Of a stretch of 64,000 bases of DNA, positions 16,245-24,129 are shown in pieces; position 1 is the stretch's first letter; every line of letters starts with the position of its first letter. The translations under genes were made by a program, and so were the position numbers. Location: the NCBI GenBank assembly GCA_963848475.1, contig CAWKDW010000004.1, positions 186,001-250,000 of the forward strand. Direction: 5' to 3'. The DNA is from Solirubrobacter sp963848475 (GTDB taxonomy: Bacteria; Actinomycetota; Thermoleophilia; Solirubrobacterales; Solirubrobacteraceae). The notes beneath the pieces are model-generated. The model saw nothing but the letters and a program-made list of their open reading frames with translations, searched no databases and was not told the DNA's origin.

Positions 16245-17012
16245 CTAGTCGCCGCCGAGTGCGGCGCGGAGGTAGCGCTCTGGGTCGTCGAGAAAGCCGC
16301 GTGTGAGGCGCACGACGTCGAGCGCGTCGTAGTCGCACTCGTCGAAGCCCGCTTCGTCGAGCTCATAGATCCGGGCGCCCGGGCAGGCGAGCAGGATCGG
16401 GGAGTGTGTCGCGATGATGAACTGCGCGCCGGCGCTGGCGGCGCGCGTGATCGCCGCCAGCACGCCGAGCGCACCCGAGACCGAGAGCGCGGCCTCGGGC
16501 TCGTCGAGGATGTAGAGGCCCTCGCCGGCGAAGCGGTTGGTCGCGAGCGCGAGGAAGGACTCGCCGTGTGACTGCTGGTGCAGCGCGACGCCGCCGTAGA
16601 GCGAGATGTCGGGGGCGAACTTGCCGCCGGCGTCGACCGTCTCCGCGACGTTGAAGAAGCTCTCGGCGCGCAGGAAGTAGCCGTTGCGCGGCTTCGACCA
16701 GCGCTCCAGCACGGGTCCGAGCGCGCCACCGAGGACCGGTCGCGGGACCGGCGGAAGCTCGCCCGCGCGCTCGAGCTCTCCGCCCTGCGGCGCGAAGCCG
16801 AAGGCCTCGGCGAAGGCTTCGATCAGCGTCGATTTGCCGGTGCCGTTGTCGCCCGCGAGCAGCGTGACGGGTACGTCGAGGCGCATCGCCTCGACCGCCG
16901 CCACCGCCGGTACGTCGTAGGGGAAGCCTTCGCCCCATGGGACGCTGGGGTCGCGTTCGAGCCCGAGCAGATACGGGCCCGGGCCGGGGCGCCGGACGTC
17001 GCGCCGCTTCAT
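16245..17012 (-). CDS. AAA-family ATPase (COG3910-like, ABC/SMC-type fold)
   Basis: A 255-aa single-domain ATPase. Walker A is AGDNGTGKST, an ABC-like signature HQQSHGES lies in the middle, Walker B is LYILDEPEAALS, and IIATHSPILLACPGARIYEL is the switch His region. The start PYLLGLERDPSVPWGEGFPYDVPAV matches the short 'predicted ATPase' family related to OLD and RecF nucleotide-binding domains. It has no TOPRIM or other effector domain, but a stand-alone TOPRIM protein is encoded at 18446-19024 on the same strand. Its ATG overlaps the stop of the oxidoreductase by four bases. Function is unknown; DNA-repair or defence roles are suggested only by family. Confidence 0.85.
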   Translation of the reverse strand: MKRRDVRRPGPGPYLLGLERDPSVPWGEGFPYDVPAVAAVEAMRLDVPVTLLAGDNGTGKSTLIEAFAEAFGFAPQGGELERAGELPPVPRPVLGGALGPVLERWSKPRNGYFLRAESFFNVAETVDAGGKFAPDISLYGGVALHQQSHGESFLALATNRFAGEGLYILDEPEAALSVSGALGVLAAITRAASAGAQFIIATHSPILLACPGARIYELDEAGFDECDYDALDVVRLTRGFLDDPERYLRAALGGD

Positions 17013-18017
17013 CCGAGGCGCACGACCATCTTGCCGGTGTTCGCGCCCCGCAGCAGGTCGATGAAGGCCTGCGGCGCCGCGTCGATCCCGCCGTCGACGA
17101 TCGTCTCGCGGTGCTTGACCTCGCCGCCCGCGACCCAGGCGCCGACCTCGGCCGCGAAGTCCGGGTGACGGTGCTGGTGGTCGACGATGATGAAGCCACG
17201 CAGGGTCAGACGGCTCCCGATCGCGACGTGCATGTTGCGCGGGCCGGCAGGGGCGGACGTGGCGTTGTAGGACGAGATCGCGCCACACAGCGCAACGCGG
17301 CCGTGCGTGTTGAGCATCCCGATCGCCGCCTCGAGGTGTTCGCCGCCCACGTTGTCGAAATAGACGTCGATGCCGTCCGGCGCGGCCGCGCGGAGCTGCT
17401 TGTAGACCGGGCCGTGGTGGTAGTCGAAGGCGTGGTCGAACCCGAGCTCGTCCATGAGGTAGGCGACCTTCGCCGCCGATGCCCGCGCTCCCGATGACGG
17501 TATGGCCGCGGAGCTTCGCGATCTGGCCGGCGAGCGAGCCGACCGCACCGGCGGCGCCGGAGACGAACACCACGTCGTCGCCGCGCAGCTGGGCGATGTC
17601 GAGCAGGCCGACGTACGCGGTCAGGCCGGGCATCCCCAGCACCCCGAGATACGTCTGCGCCGGTACGAGCTTCGCGTCGACGACGTGCGCGTGCTTGGCC
17701 GGGACCGTCGAGTACTCGCGCCAGCCGAGCTGATGCAGCACCACGTCGCCCACCTGCACGCCCTCGGTGCCCGAGGCCACGACCTCGCCGACCGCACCGC
17801 CGTGCATCACCTTCCCGAGCTCGAACGGCGCGGAGTAGGACTTCGCATCGCTCATCCGCCCGCGCATGTAGGGGTCGACCGACATGAACGTGTTGCGGAC
17901 GATCAGCTGACCCTCCGCGGGATCGGCGACCGAGACCTCGGCGAACTCGAAGTCGGATGGCTTGGGCTCGCCGACTGGACGTGAGGCGAGCCTGACTTCT
18001 CGGCTGGTGTACGGCAT
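17009..18017 (-). CDS. NADP-dependent oxidoreductase of the leukotriene B4 dehydrogenase/PTGR type (frameshifted)
   Basis: A zinc-independent medium-chain reductase of about 335 aa from ATG 18017. The N-terminal half has VRNTFMSVDPYMRGRM, the signature of this family, and GMPGLTAYVGLLDIAQL followed by VFVSGAAGAVGSLAGQIAKL. One extra base at about 17480 breaks the Rossmann domain right after VIGSAG. In the next frame it continues SAAKVAYLMDELGFDHAFDY and ends GANTGKMVVRLG. Enzymes of this group reduce the double bond of alpha,beta-unsaturated aldehydes and ketones. It precedes the AAA ATPase with a four-base overlap. Confidence 0.85.
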
Positions 18018-18074
18018 CGCCTGCACGCTACGCCAGCCGAGGCGGCGCGGCCTCGTTGGGCTAGTTTCTGAGCC

Positions 18075-18401
18075 GTGCAGCTCCCACCCGGCGCTCGCGC
18101 CGTGCTCGCCGGTCCTGACTTCGTCGCGCGCTCCCTCGCGGTCCGCGAGCGCGACCTGCAGCGCCGCTGGCTCCTCAGGCGCCCTCGCCCACTGCGGCGC
18201 GATTTCGTCGAGCATGTGATCGACGGCGCATCCGACGAAGAGCGCTGGATGCTGCTCCAGGACGACGTGACGCGCCGGTCCTACATCACCGACGTGCTCG
18301 AGCGCGAGCCCGAACCCGACCGCCAGGCGATCTGGCTCCTCCGCCAGCCCAAGAAGGTCCGGCTGTCCTACGTGGCGGAGGTCATCGATCACAGCGGGTA
18401 A
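18075..18401 (+). CDS. Hypothetical protein of 108 residues
   Basis: Starts at GTG 18075, 57 bases from the divergent oxidoreductase. The sequence is charged and helical, with no signal or membrane segment: VRERDLQRRWLLRRPRPLRR, then DFVEHVIDGASDEERWMLLQDDVTRRSYITDVL. The ending IWLLRQPKKVRLSYVAEVIDH repeats the RRSYITDVL pattern loosely, suggesting two related helical hairpins. I do not recognise a family. It is convergent with the TOPRIM gene. The frame has good GC3 bias and the alternative strand frames look poorer, which supports it as a real gene. Confidence 0.55.
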   Translation: MQLPPGARAVLAGPDFVARSLAVRERDLQRRWLLRRPRPLRRDFVEHVIDGASDEERWMLLQDDVTRRSYITDVLEREPEPDRQAIWLLRQPKKVRLSYVAEVIDHSG

Positions 18402-18445
18402 GGAGGCCGACCTTCCCCGCCGGCGGGCAGCTGCCGCGGCGCGTG

Positions 18446-19024
18446 TCAGACGTGCGCGAGGACGCGGTCGAGTGGCCGTGGCACCCGGCTGAGGTCGAGT
18501 GCCTCGACGAGCGGAGCGGCGAGTCGGATCTTCCAGTTGGTCAGGAACCCGCGCAGTTGTTCCTCGGTCGTCCGGGTCCGGTGCGCAGGCTGCTTCTGGT
18601 AGGTGCGAAACGATCCCAGCCGGCCGTGCGCGGCGAGGACCTCCTCCACCGCGGGGGCACCCAGCGAACGGACCAGCTCGTCCTCCAGATCCCGTTCGCA
18701 GATGTAGAAGCCGAGTCGTTCGATCTGCGGGCGGTCGAGATCGACGCCAAGGCCGGCGCGCGCAAGTGCACGTACGAGGACGGCCTCCTCGCCCGCGTCG
18801 CACAGACCGGCCAGCCGAAGGTCGGAGCCTCGCGGACCGTAGCGCTCCAGGAACCGCCCGACCGCCTGCGCGCCGCCGATCGGGAGAACGGCAACGCCCT
18901 CGGCCGCCAGATCCCGGCCGCGCCGCAGCGCGAGCGTCTCGAGCGCGACCTTGTCACTGACGCCCTCGACGAGCACGACTGAACCCGGGTTCTCGATCCT
19001 CGGGAGTCTGCCAACCGCCGACAT
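18446..19024 (-). CDS. Stand-alone TOPRIM protein (OLD-nuclease-like)
   Basis: A 192-aa protein. The first TOPRIM motif VVLVEGVSDKVALETLA has the catalytic-type Glu20 and Asp24. LAGLCDAGEE gives the second acidic motif (Asp76, Glu79), and RDLEDELVRSLG near residues 111-122 is typical of the OLD-family TOPRIM. In OLD nucleases this domain follows an ABC-type ATPase and cuts DNA with two metal ions. Here the ATPase part is missing; the closest ATPase is encoded separately at 16245-17012. The C-terminal helical part (EEQLRGFLTNWKIRLAAPLVEALD) probably contributes to dimer or DNA contacts. Activity is inferred from motifs only. Confidence 0.8.
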   Translation of the reverse strand: MSAVGRLPRIENPGSVVLVEGVSDKVALETLALRRGRDLAAEGVAVLPIGGAQAVGRFLERYGPRGSDLRLAGLCDAGEEAVLVRALARAGLGVDLDRPQIERLGFYICERDLEDELVRSLGAPAVEEVLAAHGRLGSFRTYQKQPAHRTRTTEEQLRGFLTNWKIRLAAPLVEALDLSRVPRPLDRVLAHV

Positions 19025-19068
19025 CGAGCGCGCGCGAGCGAAAACTCGCGATCGAGCGGTGCATGCCC

Positions 19069-19158
19069 GACGTAGGAGCGCTGGAGCGCGCGGGGCTCGT
19101 CACCAAGACCCGCCAGGGGCGGGAATCCTCGCGGAGCGAATCGACTCGAAGGGCGTGA
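19069..19158 (+). pseudogene. ArsR-type helix-turn-helix remnant
   Basis: A short stretch reads DVGALERAGLVTKTRQGRE, which matches the recognition helix end and wing of ArsR/PadR-like regulators (HLDALERAGLVTKTRQGRE is a frequent form). The surrounding sequence has no start or intact domain. I take it as a decayed regulator between the TOPRIM gene and a membrane protein gene. Confidence 0.35.
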
Positions 19159-19244
19159 CGATCCAGATCTACGGCCCGCCGGTCGCCCGCACTACGCCAC
19201 CGCCTGAAGCAGCGGATGGCGCGCTCGGGGGACGTGGCCGCGGG

Positions 19245-19514
19245 TCAGTCGCGCGCTCGCTGACCGCTGGTGTAGGAACCGATGTCGATGAGGAACGCGA
19301 GCGCCACGACGAACCACTCGAAGCCGGTCACCTCATGCGTGCCGATGTCCCACATCACCGCGAAGGCCAGCGTCGTCCACGGCAGCAGCACGAAACCGAT
19401 CAACGGCAGCAGCCAACTGTCGAAGGCGCGGCTGAGGATGTCGCTGAACAGCCACACCCCGATCAAGGCCAACCGCGGCGAGATCAGCGCGAGGAGGGCA
19501 ACGAGGCACGGCAT
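19245..19514 (-). CDS. Small membrane protein, actinobacterial hypothetical
   Basis: An 89-aa protein from ATG 19514 (MPCLVALLALISPRL). Three hydrophobic stretches: LVALLALISPRLALIGVWLF, WLLPLIGFVLLPWTTLAFAVMW and EWFVVALAFLIDIGSY. This pattern, with SRAFDSWLLPLIGFVLLPWTTL, is common in actinobacterial genomes as a small uncharacterised membrane protein. It starts 18 bases from the end of the flavoprotein gene on the same strand. No function is known. Confidence 0.75.
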   Translation of the reverse strand: MPCLVALLALISPRLALIGVWLFSDILSRAFDSWLLPLIGFVLLPWTTLAFAVMWDIGTHEVTGFEWFVVALAFLIDIGSYTSGQRARD

Positions 19515-19532
19515 TGGGCGAATCCTATGCAA

Positions 19533-20990
19533 TCAGAGGTCGTAGGAAATGCCCCCGCGCCCACGCGCGCTCAAACGCGCCTCCAGCGACGCCAGGGTCG
19601 GGCTGGCGGGAGCCAGCGCCCCGGCGACCTGCATGGCCGAGTAGAGCGCCGTCTCCTGCAGGTCCGTGCCGGTGGTGTACTGGCCGCTGAAGTACAGGCC
19701 CTTGCGACCCTGGAGCGGACGCAAGGCGCGTGCGGCCTTGATGGTCGAGCGGCTGATCAACGGGTGCTTGAACCGCCGCTCGAGCAAGATGTGCTTCGGG
19801 TCGGCGCGCCGGCGCTGGGCCCACGACTTGAACACGTCGACCCGCTCGCCCGAGGGGGACGACTCAGCAGCGCACCGAGCCAGGCGCTGCCCTCGCACCT
19901 AAGACCGTCGACCCCGGCGTTGTAGGCCCCCCAGTTGCGGCGATCGCGGTGCACGTAGGCCGGATCGGTGTGAATCAGAAGGCGTGAGTCGAAGTACCTG
20001 TACGCGTCCAGCAACGCAGTGACGTCGGCGAAGGCGGGCAGCGGACGCAGCAGTTCGCGTCCAGCACGCGGAGGCGCGTTCAACACCACGAACCGGTAAG
20101 GCCCCTTGCGGCCCGCCGGCGTCCGCACGAACCAGCCGCCGCTCGTGCGACTTAGGGCTTGCGCGGGCGTCGAGAGATGAACCCGGACGCTCGGGCTGCG
20201 GTCCAGCATGCGCTGCAGGTTCCCCTGAAGCCCGATCTTCGAGTTGTATGTGGTGGCACCCTCGGCAAGGTTGGACGGAAACGCCAGCGCGAACGTCTGC
20301 AGGATCGACCGCGCCGATGCTCGGTGCGCGTCGCCTCGTGTGCACCCGATCGTCGCCGTGATCCACGGATACAGGACGTCCCTCTTGACGGCCGGCTCCA
20401 AGGGCAGGCTGCGGATCCAGGCGTCGACGGTGGTCTCCCACGACATGTTCGACAGAACCGCCCGCCGCGCGAGTTGCGTGAACATCGCAAAGCCGGCCGC
20501 GTGCTGCGGCGTCGCGAGCGGGTTCGTCGACGAGAAGGTGGGCGCGCCACCGGCCGTCCGGGAAGATGCACAGGCTCGCGGGCGCCTGCAGCGTGGCGTC
20601 GTCGTCGGGATGCTCCGGGTCGTAGAGGCCCAGTTCCTCCAGCAGCGTGACGTAGATCGGGTGCGTGTCGGGATGGAAGAACTGCGCGCCGAGATCGACG
20701 ATGATTCGCCGCCCCCGGTGCTTGATCACGCGCGAATCGCAGTGGCCGCCGATCCTGGATCGCGCCTCGAAGAGGTCGACGTCGAAGCTGCCGGCAAGGA
20801 AGTAGGCCGCGGCCACACCGCCCGCACCGGCGCCGATGATCGCCACGCGTTCACGGCCCGGCTCGCGTCGGTCGCTTCCGGCGGCGCCGGCCGGAAAGGC
20901 GCCGAGCGCCGCCAGGCCGACCGCTCCCTTGATGGCATCGCGGCGAGTCAACGACGTCTCGGACACAGGAACCACGAGCGGCCTTTCCAC
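19533..20990 (-). pseudogene. Tat-exported FAD-dependent amine oxidase-like protein, frameshifted twice
   Basis: From GTG 20990 with a twin-arginine signal (SLTRRDAIKGAVGLAALGAF). The FAD fold VAIIGAGAGGVAAAYFLAG is followed by VDLFEARSRIGGHCDS, as in NAD(P)-binding amine oxidases of the COG2907 type. A frame change at about 20547 moves the reading to SSTNPLATPQHAAGFAMFTQL and on to FDSRLLIHTDPAYVHRDRRNWGAYN. A second change at about 19855-19862, in a run of five G, leads to SPSGERVDVFKSW and the C-terminal LQGRKGLYFSGQYTTGTDLQ. All three pieces together give about 485 residues, a full family length. Either sequencing indels or a recent pseudogene. Predicted to work outside the membrane on an unknown substrate. 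Confidence 0.8.
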
Positions 20991-21042
20991 GGCGGGGAAC
21001 CCAGGTCTACCAGAGATGACCGCGATGCCGCCACAGGGACAC

Positions 21043-21071
21043 TTGCCAGATTGGAAAGTTCATGCCAGACT
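21043..21071 (+). promoter_or_regulatory. Sigma-70-type promoter for the membrane protein/HTH pair
   Basis: A TTGCCA at 21043-21048 and CAGACT at 21066-21071 are separated by exactly 17 bases. The -10 element ends seven bases before the ATG at 21079, so transcription would start at or next to the start codon, giving a leaderless mRNA. It overlaps the palindrome at 21069-21087. Confidence 0.5.
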
Positions 21072-21087
21072 TTCCATCATGGAAAGT
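21069..21087. promoter_or_regulatory. 19-bp perfect palindrome, candidate operator
   Basis: ACTTTCCATCATGGAAAGT has perfect 9-base arms around a central C and covers the start codon at 21079. A further half-site GGAAAGTT lies at 21053-21060, inside the promoter spacer. The second gene of the unit is a winged-helix regulator, which is the likely ligand of this site. Confidence 0.65.
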
Positions 21088-21660
21088 GAGCCCCACCGTC
21101 CAACGGCCGAGGAGGCCTCGGCCGCCCTCCTCGATGCCGAGGCGACGCGAGCGAATCTGGCCGGCCACATCGCCACGCCGTCGTGGTTCTTCCTGTCGAT
21201 GGGCGTCGCGATCGCCGTCCAGATCGCCACCGTCGCGGTCGGTCTGGGCAACCAGCGCGCACTCGATTCAGGTGAGGTGGCTGCACCGTGGCTCGTGGCC
21301 GCCGGTGTGGCGGTGTTCGCCGCCGTCGCGGGGGTTCAGCTCGTTCGCTTCCGGCGGCTCAACGGCGTCTGGCTCGGTGGCTTTGCCAGCCGGGTGGTCC
21401 TCGGCACGGCGACGGCCGCCTCCTTGTCCTACCCGGTCGCGCTCGGCGCGGCGATCTGGGCGGCATACGGTGGGCACTGGTGGCCGGTGGCGCTGTGGTC
21501 GATGGTCGGCGGCGCGGCCTATGCCCTCAGCGGCCGCCGGTGGATGCACGCGTACCGCGGCGACCCGGCCGCCCACGCGCGCGGCGAGTCGCTCGCGTGG
21601 CTCGCCCTCGTGACGGCGGTCGCCGTCGGCGGCCTGGCGACACTCGCGCTCAACGCCTGA
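21079..21660 (+). CDS. Five-helix membrane protein paired with an HTH regulator
   Basis: A 193-aa protein starting at ATG 21079 within a palindrome. Predicted helices: WFFLSMGVAIAVQIATVAVGL, WLVAAGVAVFAAVAGVQLV, VVLGTATAASLSYPVALGAA, WWPVALWSMVGGAAYALSG and LAWLALVTAVAVGGLATLAL. The soluble N-terminus (ESEPHRPTAEEASAALLDAEATRANLA) is helical. Such proteins are commonly encoded just before a small HTH_27-type regulator in actinobacteria, with unknown role. The stop shares one base with the ATG of that regulator (TGATG), so the two are translationally coupled. Confidence 0.75.
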   Translation: MESEPHRPTAEEASAALLDAEATRANLAGHIATPSWFFLSMGVAIAVQIATVAVGLGNQRALDSGEVAAPWLVAAGVAVFAAVAGVQLVRFRRLNGVWLGGFASRVVLGTATAASLSYPVALGAAIWAAYGGHWWPVALWSMVGGAAYALSGRRWMHAYRGDPAAHARGESLAWLALVTAVAVGGLATLALNA

Positions 21661-21947
21661 TGGCGGAACTCGACGACCATGTCGTCGCCCCGGCTCGCCT
21701 GATTCTGATGACGACCCTGACCGCGGTTTCTGAGGCGGAGTTCGCAACGCTGCGCGACGCGCTGGACGTGAGCGACTCCGTGCTGTCCAAGCACCTCGGG
21801 GCTCTCGAGGAGGTCGGCTACCTCAGGCGCCACAAGGGCGTCCGCCTCGGGCGCCGGACGACGTGGATCTCGCTGACCCCCCTCGGCCGCAAGGCGCTGC
21901 GCGCCCACGTCACCGCGCTGCGCGCGTTGATCGACGGCATCGACTGA
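21660..21947 (+). CDS. Winged-helix DNA-binding protein (HTH_27 / MarR-like)
   Basis: A 95-aa one-domain regulator. Helix-turn-helix: AEFATLRDALDVSDSVLSKHLGALEEVGYLRRHKG, wing VRLGRRTTWISLTPLGRKALRAHV. This is the small 'transcriptional regulator' type usually found with a membrane protein. It overlaps the upstream gene by one base. Autorepression through the 19-bp palindrome over the first gene's start codon is likely from position. Confidence 0.9.
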   Translation: MAELDDHVVAPARLILMTTLTAVSEAEFATLRDALDVSDSVLSKHLGALEEVGYLRRHKGVRLGRRTTWISLTPLGRKALRAHVTALRALIDGID

Positions 21948-21977
21948 GCGTCGAGACGACCGGCTCGGACTGTCGCG

Positions 21978-22084
21978 CTACGGCTCGATGAGTTCCAGGT
22001 CGTCCAGGGGCGGCGCGGGGCTCGGCTCCCTGCCCAGCGTGGCTCGAGGACGCGATCGAAGGGATCGGCGTGATGGCGGTGCAT
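21978..22084 (-). pseudogene. Possible PIN-domain (VapC) remnant
   Basis: On the minus strand the sequence reads REL..TG.HRHHADPFDRVL and, after a frame change, DDLELIEP followed by TAG. The LPxHHxDPFDRxLxAQ motif is characteristic of VapC-type PIN toxins near their C-terminal active-site aspartate. Only this motif is recognisable and no antitoxin is seen. Weak evidence; the match may be chance. Confidence 0.22.
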
Positions 22085-22164
22085 CCCGGTCAGTTCTCGA
22101 CATCGGCACGCTCGACCAGGCCTACGTTCCCACGGCTGTCGCAGCTCGCCAGGCTTCGCCGCCG

Positions 22165-23228
22165 TCAGCCGGTGTGAAGGATCCGGAAGCGATCGGTCCG
22201 CGCCGGATCTCGATCGACGACCTGGATCGGCGGCCACGCCCATTGCCAGACGCTGATGCCCGGGGTGCGGGAGAACTGGATCAGGCCGCGGGTACCTTCG
22301 ACGGCGACGTGCGGCCACGGGTGCGCTCCGAGCGCAGCACGTCGGCGAGGACGGCGATCGTGTCGTAGCCCTCCAACGCGACGAAGGAGGGCGCCGAACC
22401 CAAGCGCTCGCGGAGTGCGCGTCTGGACTCGCGTGCCGAGCGGGCCGAGGCGCTCGGGCAGGTAGCGCAGGAACGGGATCGCGGCGCCGTCGTCGCCCAG
22501 CGATCTCGCCCATTCGGCGAACTCCGGCTGTCCCGCCGGAGCACCGATCAAGAGCTCGGCCAACCGCTGGTCGCGGCGGACAGCCTTCACGATCGACACG
22601 GACGGCTCAGGGTGGCCGACCAGAAGCAGGAGGGCGGTCGCGCGCGTTGGCGACGAGCGCGTCGCACACGTCCGCGTGCGGGTCGAGGTCGATGACGGTG
22701 CCGCCGCGAGGCGTGAGGTGGTCACGCAGGATGCCGGCCCCAGATGCCCAGTAGACGCTTGGCTCGGACGCTACGGCGACTCGGCTGTGGCCCGCGCTGA
22801 GGAGGAAGTCGGCGTAGACCCGCCAGCCGCGGGACTGCGCCGGGGCGAGGCGCGCGACGCACTCGGCCGGCTGGTCGGTGAGCGCGTCGAGAACCGCCGA
22901 GGAGCAGAGGAACCGGAGGCCGAGGGCGTCGGCCCTGGCGGCAGCGGCGCGAGCGACGACGCTGTGGTATTCGCCCGCCAACGCCGCCACGCCCAGGTCG
23001 ATCCAATTCATCGACGGCCGCCACGGCCCGCTGTGGATCAGCCGCGGTGTCCCGGACGAGCAGCTCGAGTGGCGTTCCGAGGATCCCGCCTGCGTCATTG
23101 ACCTCGGCAACGGCGAGCTCGAGCCCGGCGAGCAGGTGACGGCCGGCCTCGACCCAGCCCGGCCGGGTCAGCGGGACGAGCGCGCCGATCCGGACGGTCT
23201 CGCGGGAGCGGTGGGTCATGCCGTACAT
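22165..23228 (-). pseudogene. Branched-chain amino acid-type substrate-binding protein, broken by several frameshifts
   Basis: Four frame changes (about 23000, 22645, 22420 and 22325) are needed to read one type I periplasmic-binding-protein of the Leu/Ile/Val or amide class. Pieces: VRIGALVPLTRPGWVEAGRHLLAGLELAVAEVNDAGGILG; GVAALAGEYHSVVARAAAARADALGLRFLCSS; ATALLLLVGHPEPSVSIVKAVRRDQ; SAPSFVALEGYDTIAVLADVLRSE; GLIQFSRTPGISVWQWAWPPIQVVD. No signal peptide or lipobox is present, so it resembles cytoplasmic or enzyme-associated members of the family. No ABC transporter is adjacent. The density of lesions suggests a real pseudogene. Confidence 0.75.
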
Positions 23229-23304
23229 CGTCGCGCGCCGCGCACCGGCCGACCAGTGACCTGAACGCCGAAGGGCGTCAAGATCCGGCCATCAACGCCC
23301 GTGC

Positions 23305-23988
23305 TCACAGCGAGCGGATGACCTGAGCGGGGACGCCGGCGACCAGCGTGCGTGGCGGGACGTCCTTCGTGACGACGGCGCCTGCGGCCACCACCGCGTC
23401 GTCGCCGACCGTGACGCCTTGCAGGACCATGGCGCCCGCGGCGATCCACACGCCGCGCCCGATGCGGATCGGGGCGGTCGTGATCTGCGAGCGGCGGGTC
23501 TCCGGGTCGAGCGGATGACCGGCGCTGATCAGGTGGACGTTGGGCCCGATCATCACGTCGTCGCCGATGTCGATGCCGCCGGTGTCCATCGCGGTGCAGC
23601 CGTGGTTGACGAACACGTTGCGGCCGAAGCGGAGGTTGCGCCCGCCGTCGGTGTGAAACGGCGGAAGCACGCGAACCGACGGGTCGAGCTCATGGCCGGT
23701 CAGCTCGCCGAGCAGCGCGCGCATGGCGTCGAAGTCACCGGGTCTCAGCGCATTGAGCCGCCCGAGGATCTCCCAGCCGCGCTGGATGTCGGCGGAGAAC
23801 GCGCGAGGCTCGGGGGTGCCGGTATGGGATCGCGGTGCGGCCGCGCGCTGACGCCGATGGTTCGCGATCGAATCCGGGCACGGAGGCGGATTCTGCAGAA
23901 GGGGGCGGATGTTGATCCCGCCGGGCCGATGAATGATGGCCAGATCCTGGCGCAGGCCGGCAATCCGGTCTCTGGCCGATCGGCGCAT
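23305..23988 (-). CDS. Left-handed beta-helix acetyltransferase (maltose/galactoside O-acetyltransferase-like)
   Basis: The C-terminal 160 residues are a hexapeptide-repeat acyltransferase: NLRFGRNVFVNHGCTAMDTGGIDIGDDVMIGPNVHLISAGHPLDPE, then IRIGRGVWIAAGAMVLQGVTVGDDAVVAAGAVVTKDVPPRTLVAGVPAQVIR. The His in ISAGHP is the catalytic-type histidine of the LacA/NodL/Maa group, which acetylates sugars with acetyl-CoA. The usual N-terminal Mac domain appears only partly (GWEILGRLNALRPGDFDAMRALLGELTG). Residues before that look unrelated, so the start at 23988 is uncertain; ATG within DAMRALL is the nearest strong internal start. It may be truncated at the N-terminus. Confidence 0.78.
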   Translation of the reverse strand: MRRSARDRIAGLRQDLAIIHRPGGINIRPLLQNPPPCPDSIANHRRQRAAAPRSHTGTPEPRAFSADIQRGWEILGRLNALRPGDFDAMRALLGELTGHELDPSVRVLPPFHTDGGRNLRFGRNVFVNHGCTAMDTGGIDIGDDVMIGPNVHLISAGHPLDPETRRSQITTAPIRIGRGVWIAAGAMVLQGVTVGDDAVVAAGAVVTKDVPPRTLVAGVPAQVIRSL

Positions 23989-24129
23989 CGCCCGCGACGA
24001 TGCGGGCCGTGAGCCGCCCCGCCCAGACCGACGTCGTGAACGGCGCGCGCTGTACTCACGACCACCGACCTAGCCTTCGAGCCAGGCTCGCGCACGGAAC
24101 GGAAACCGGTGCCCTACGCTGGCGCGGGC

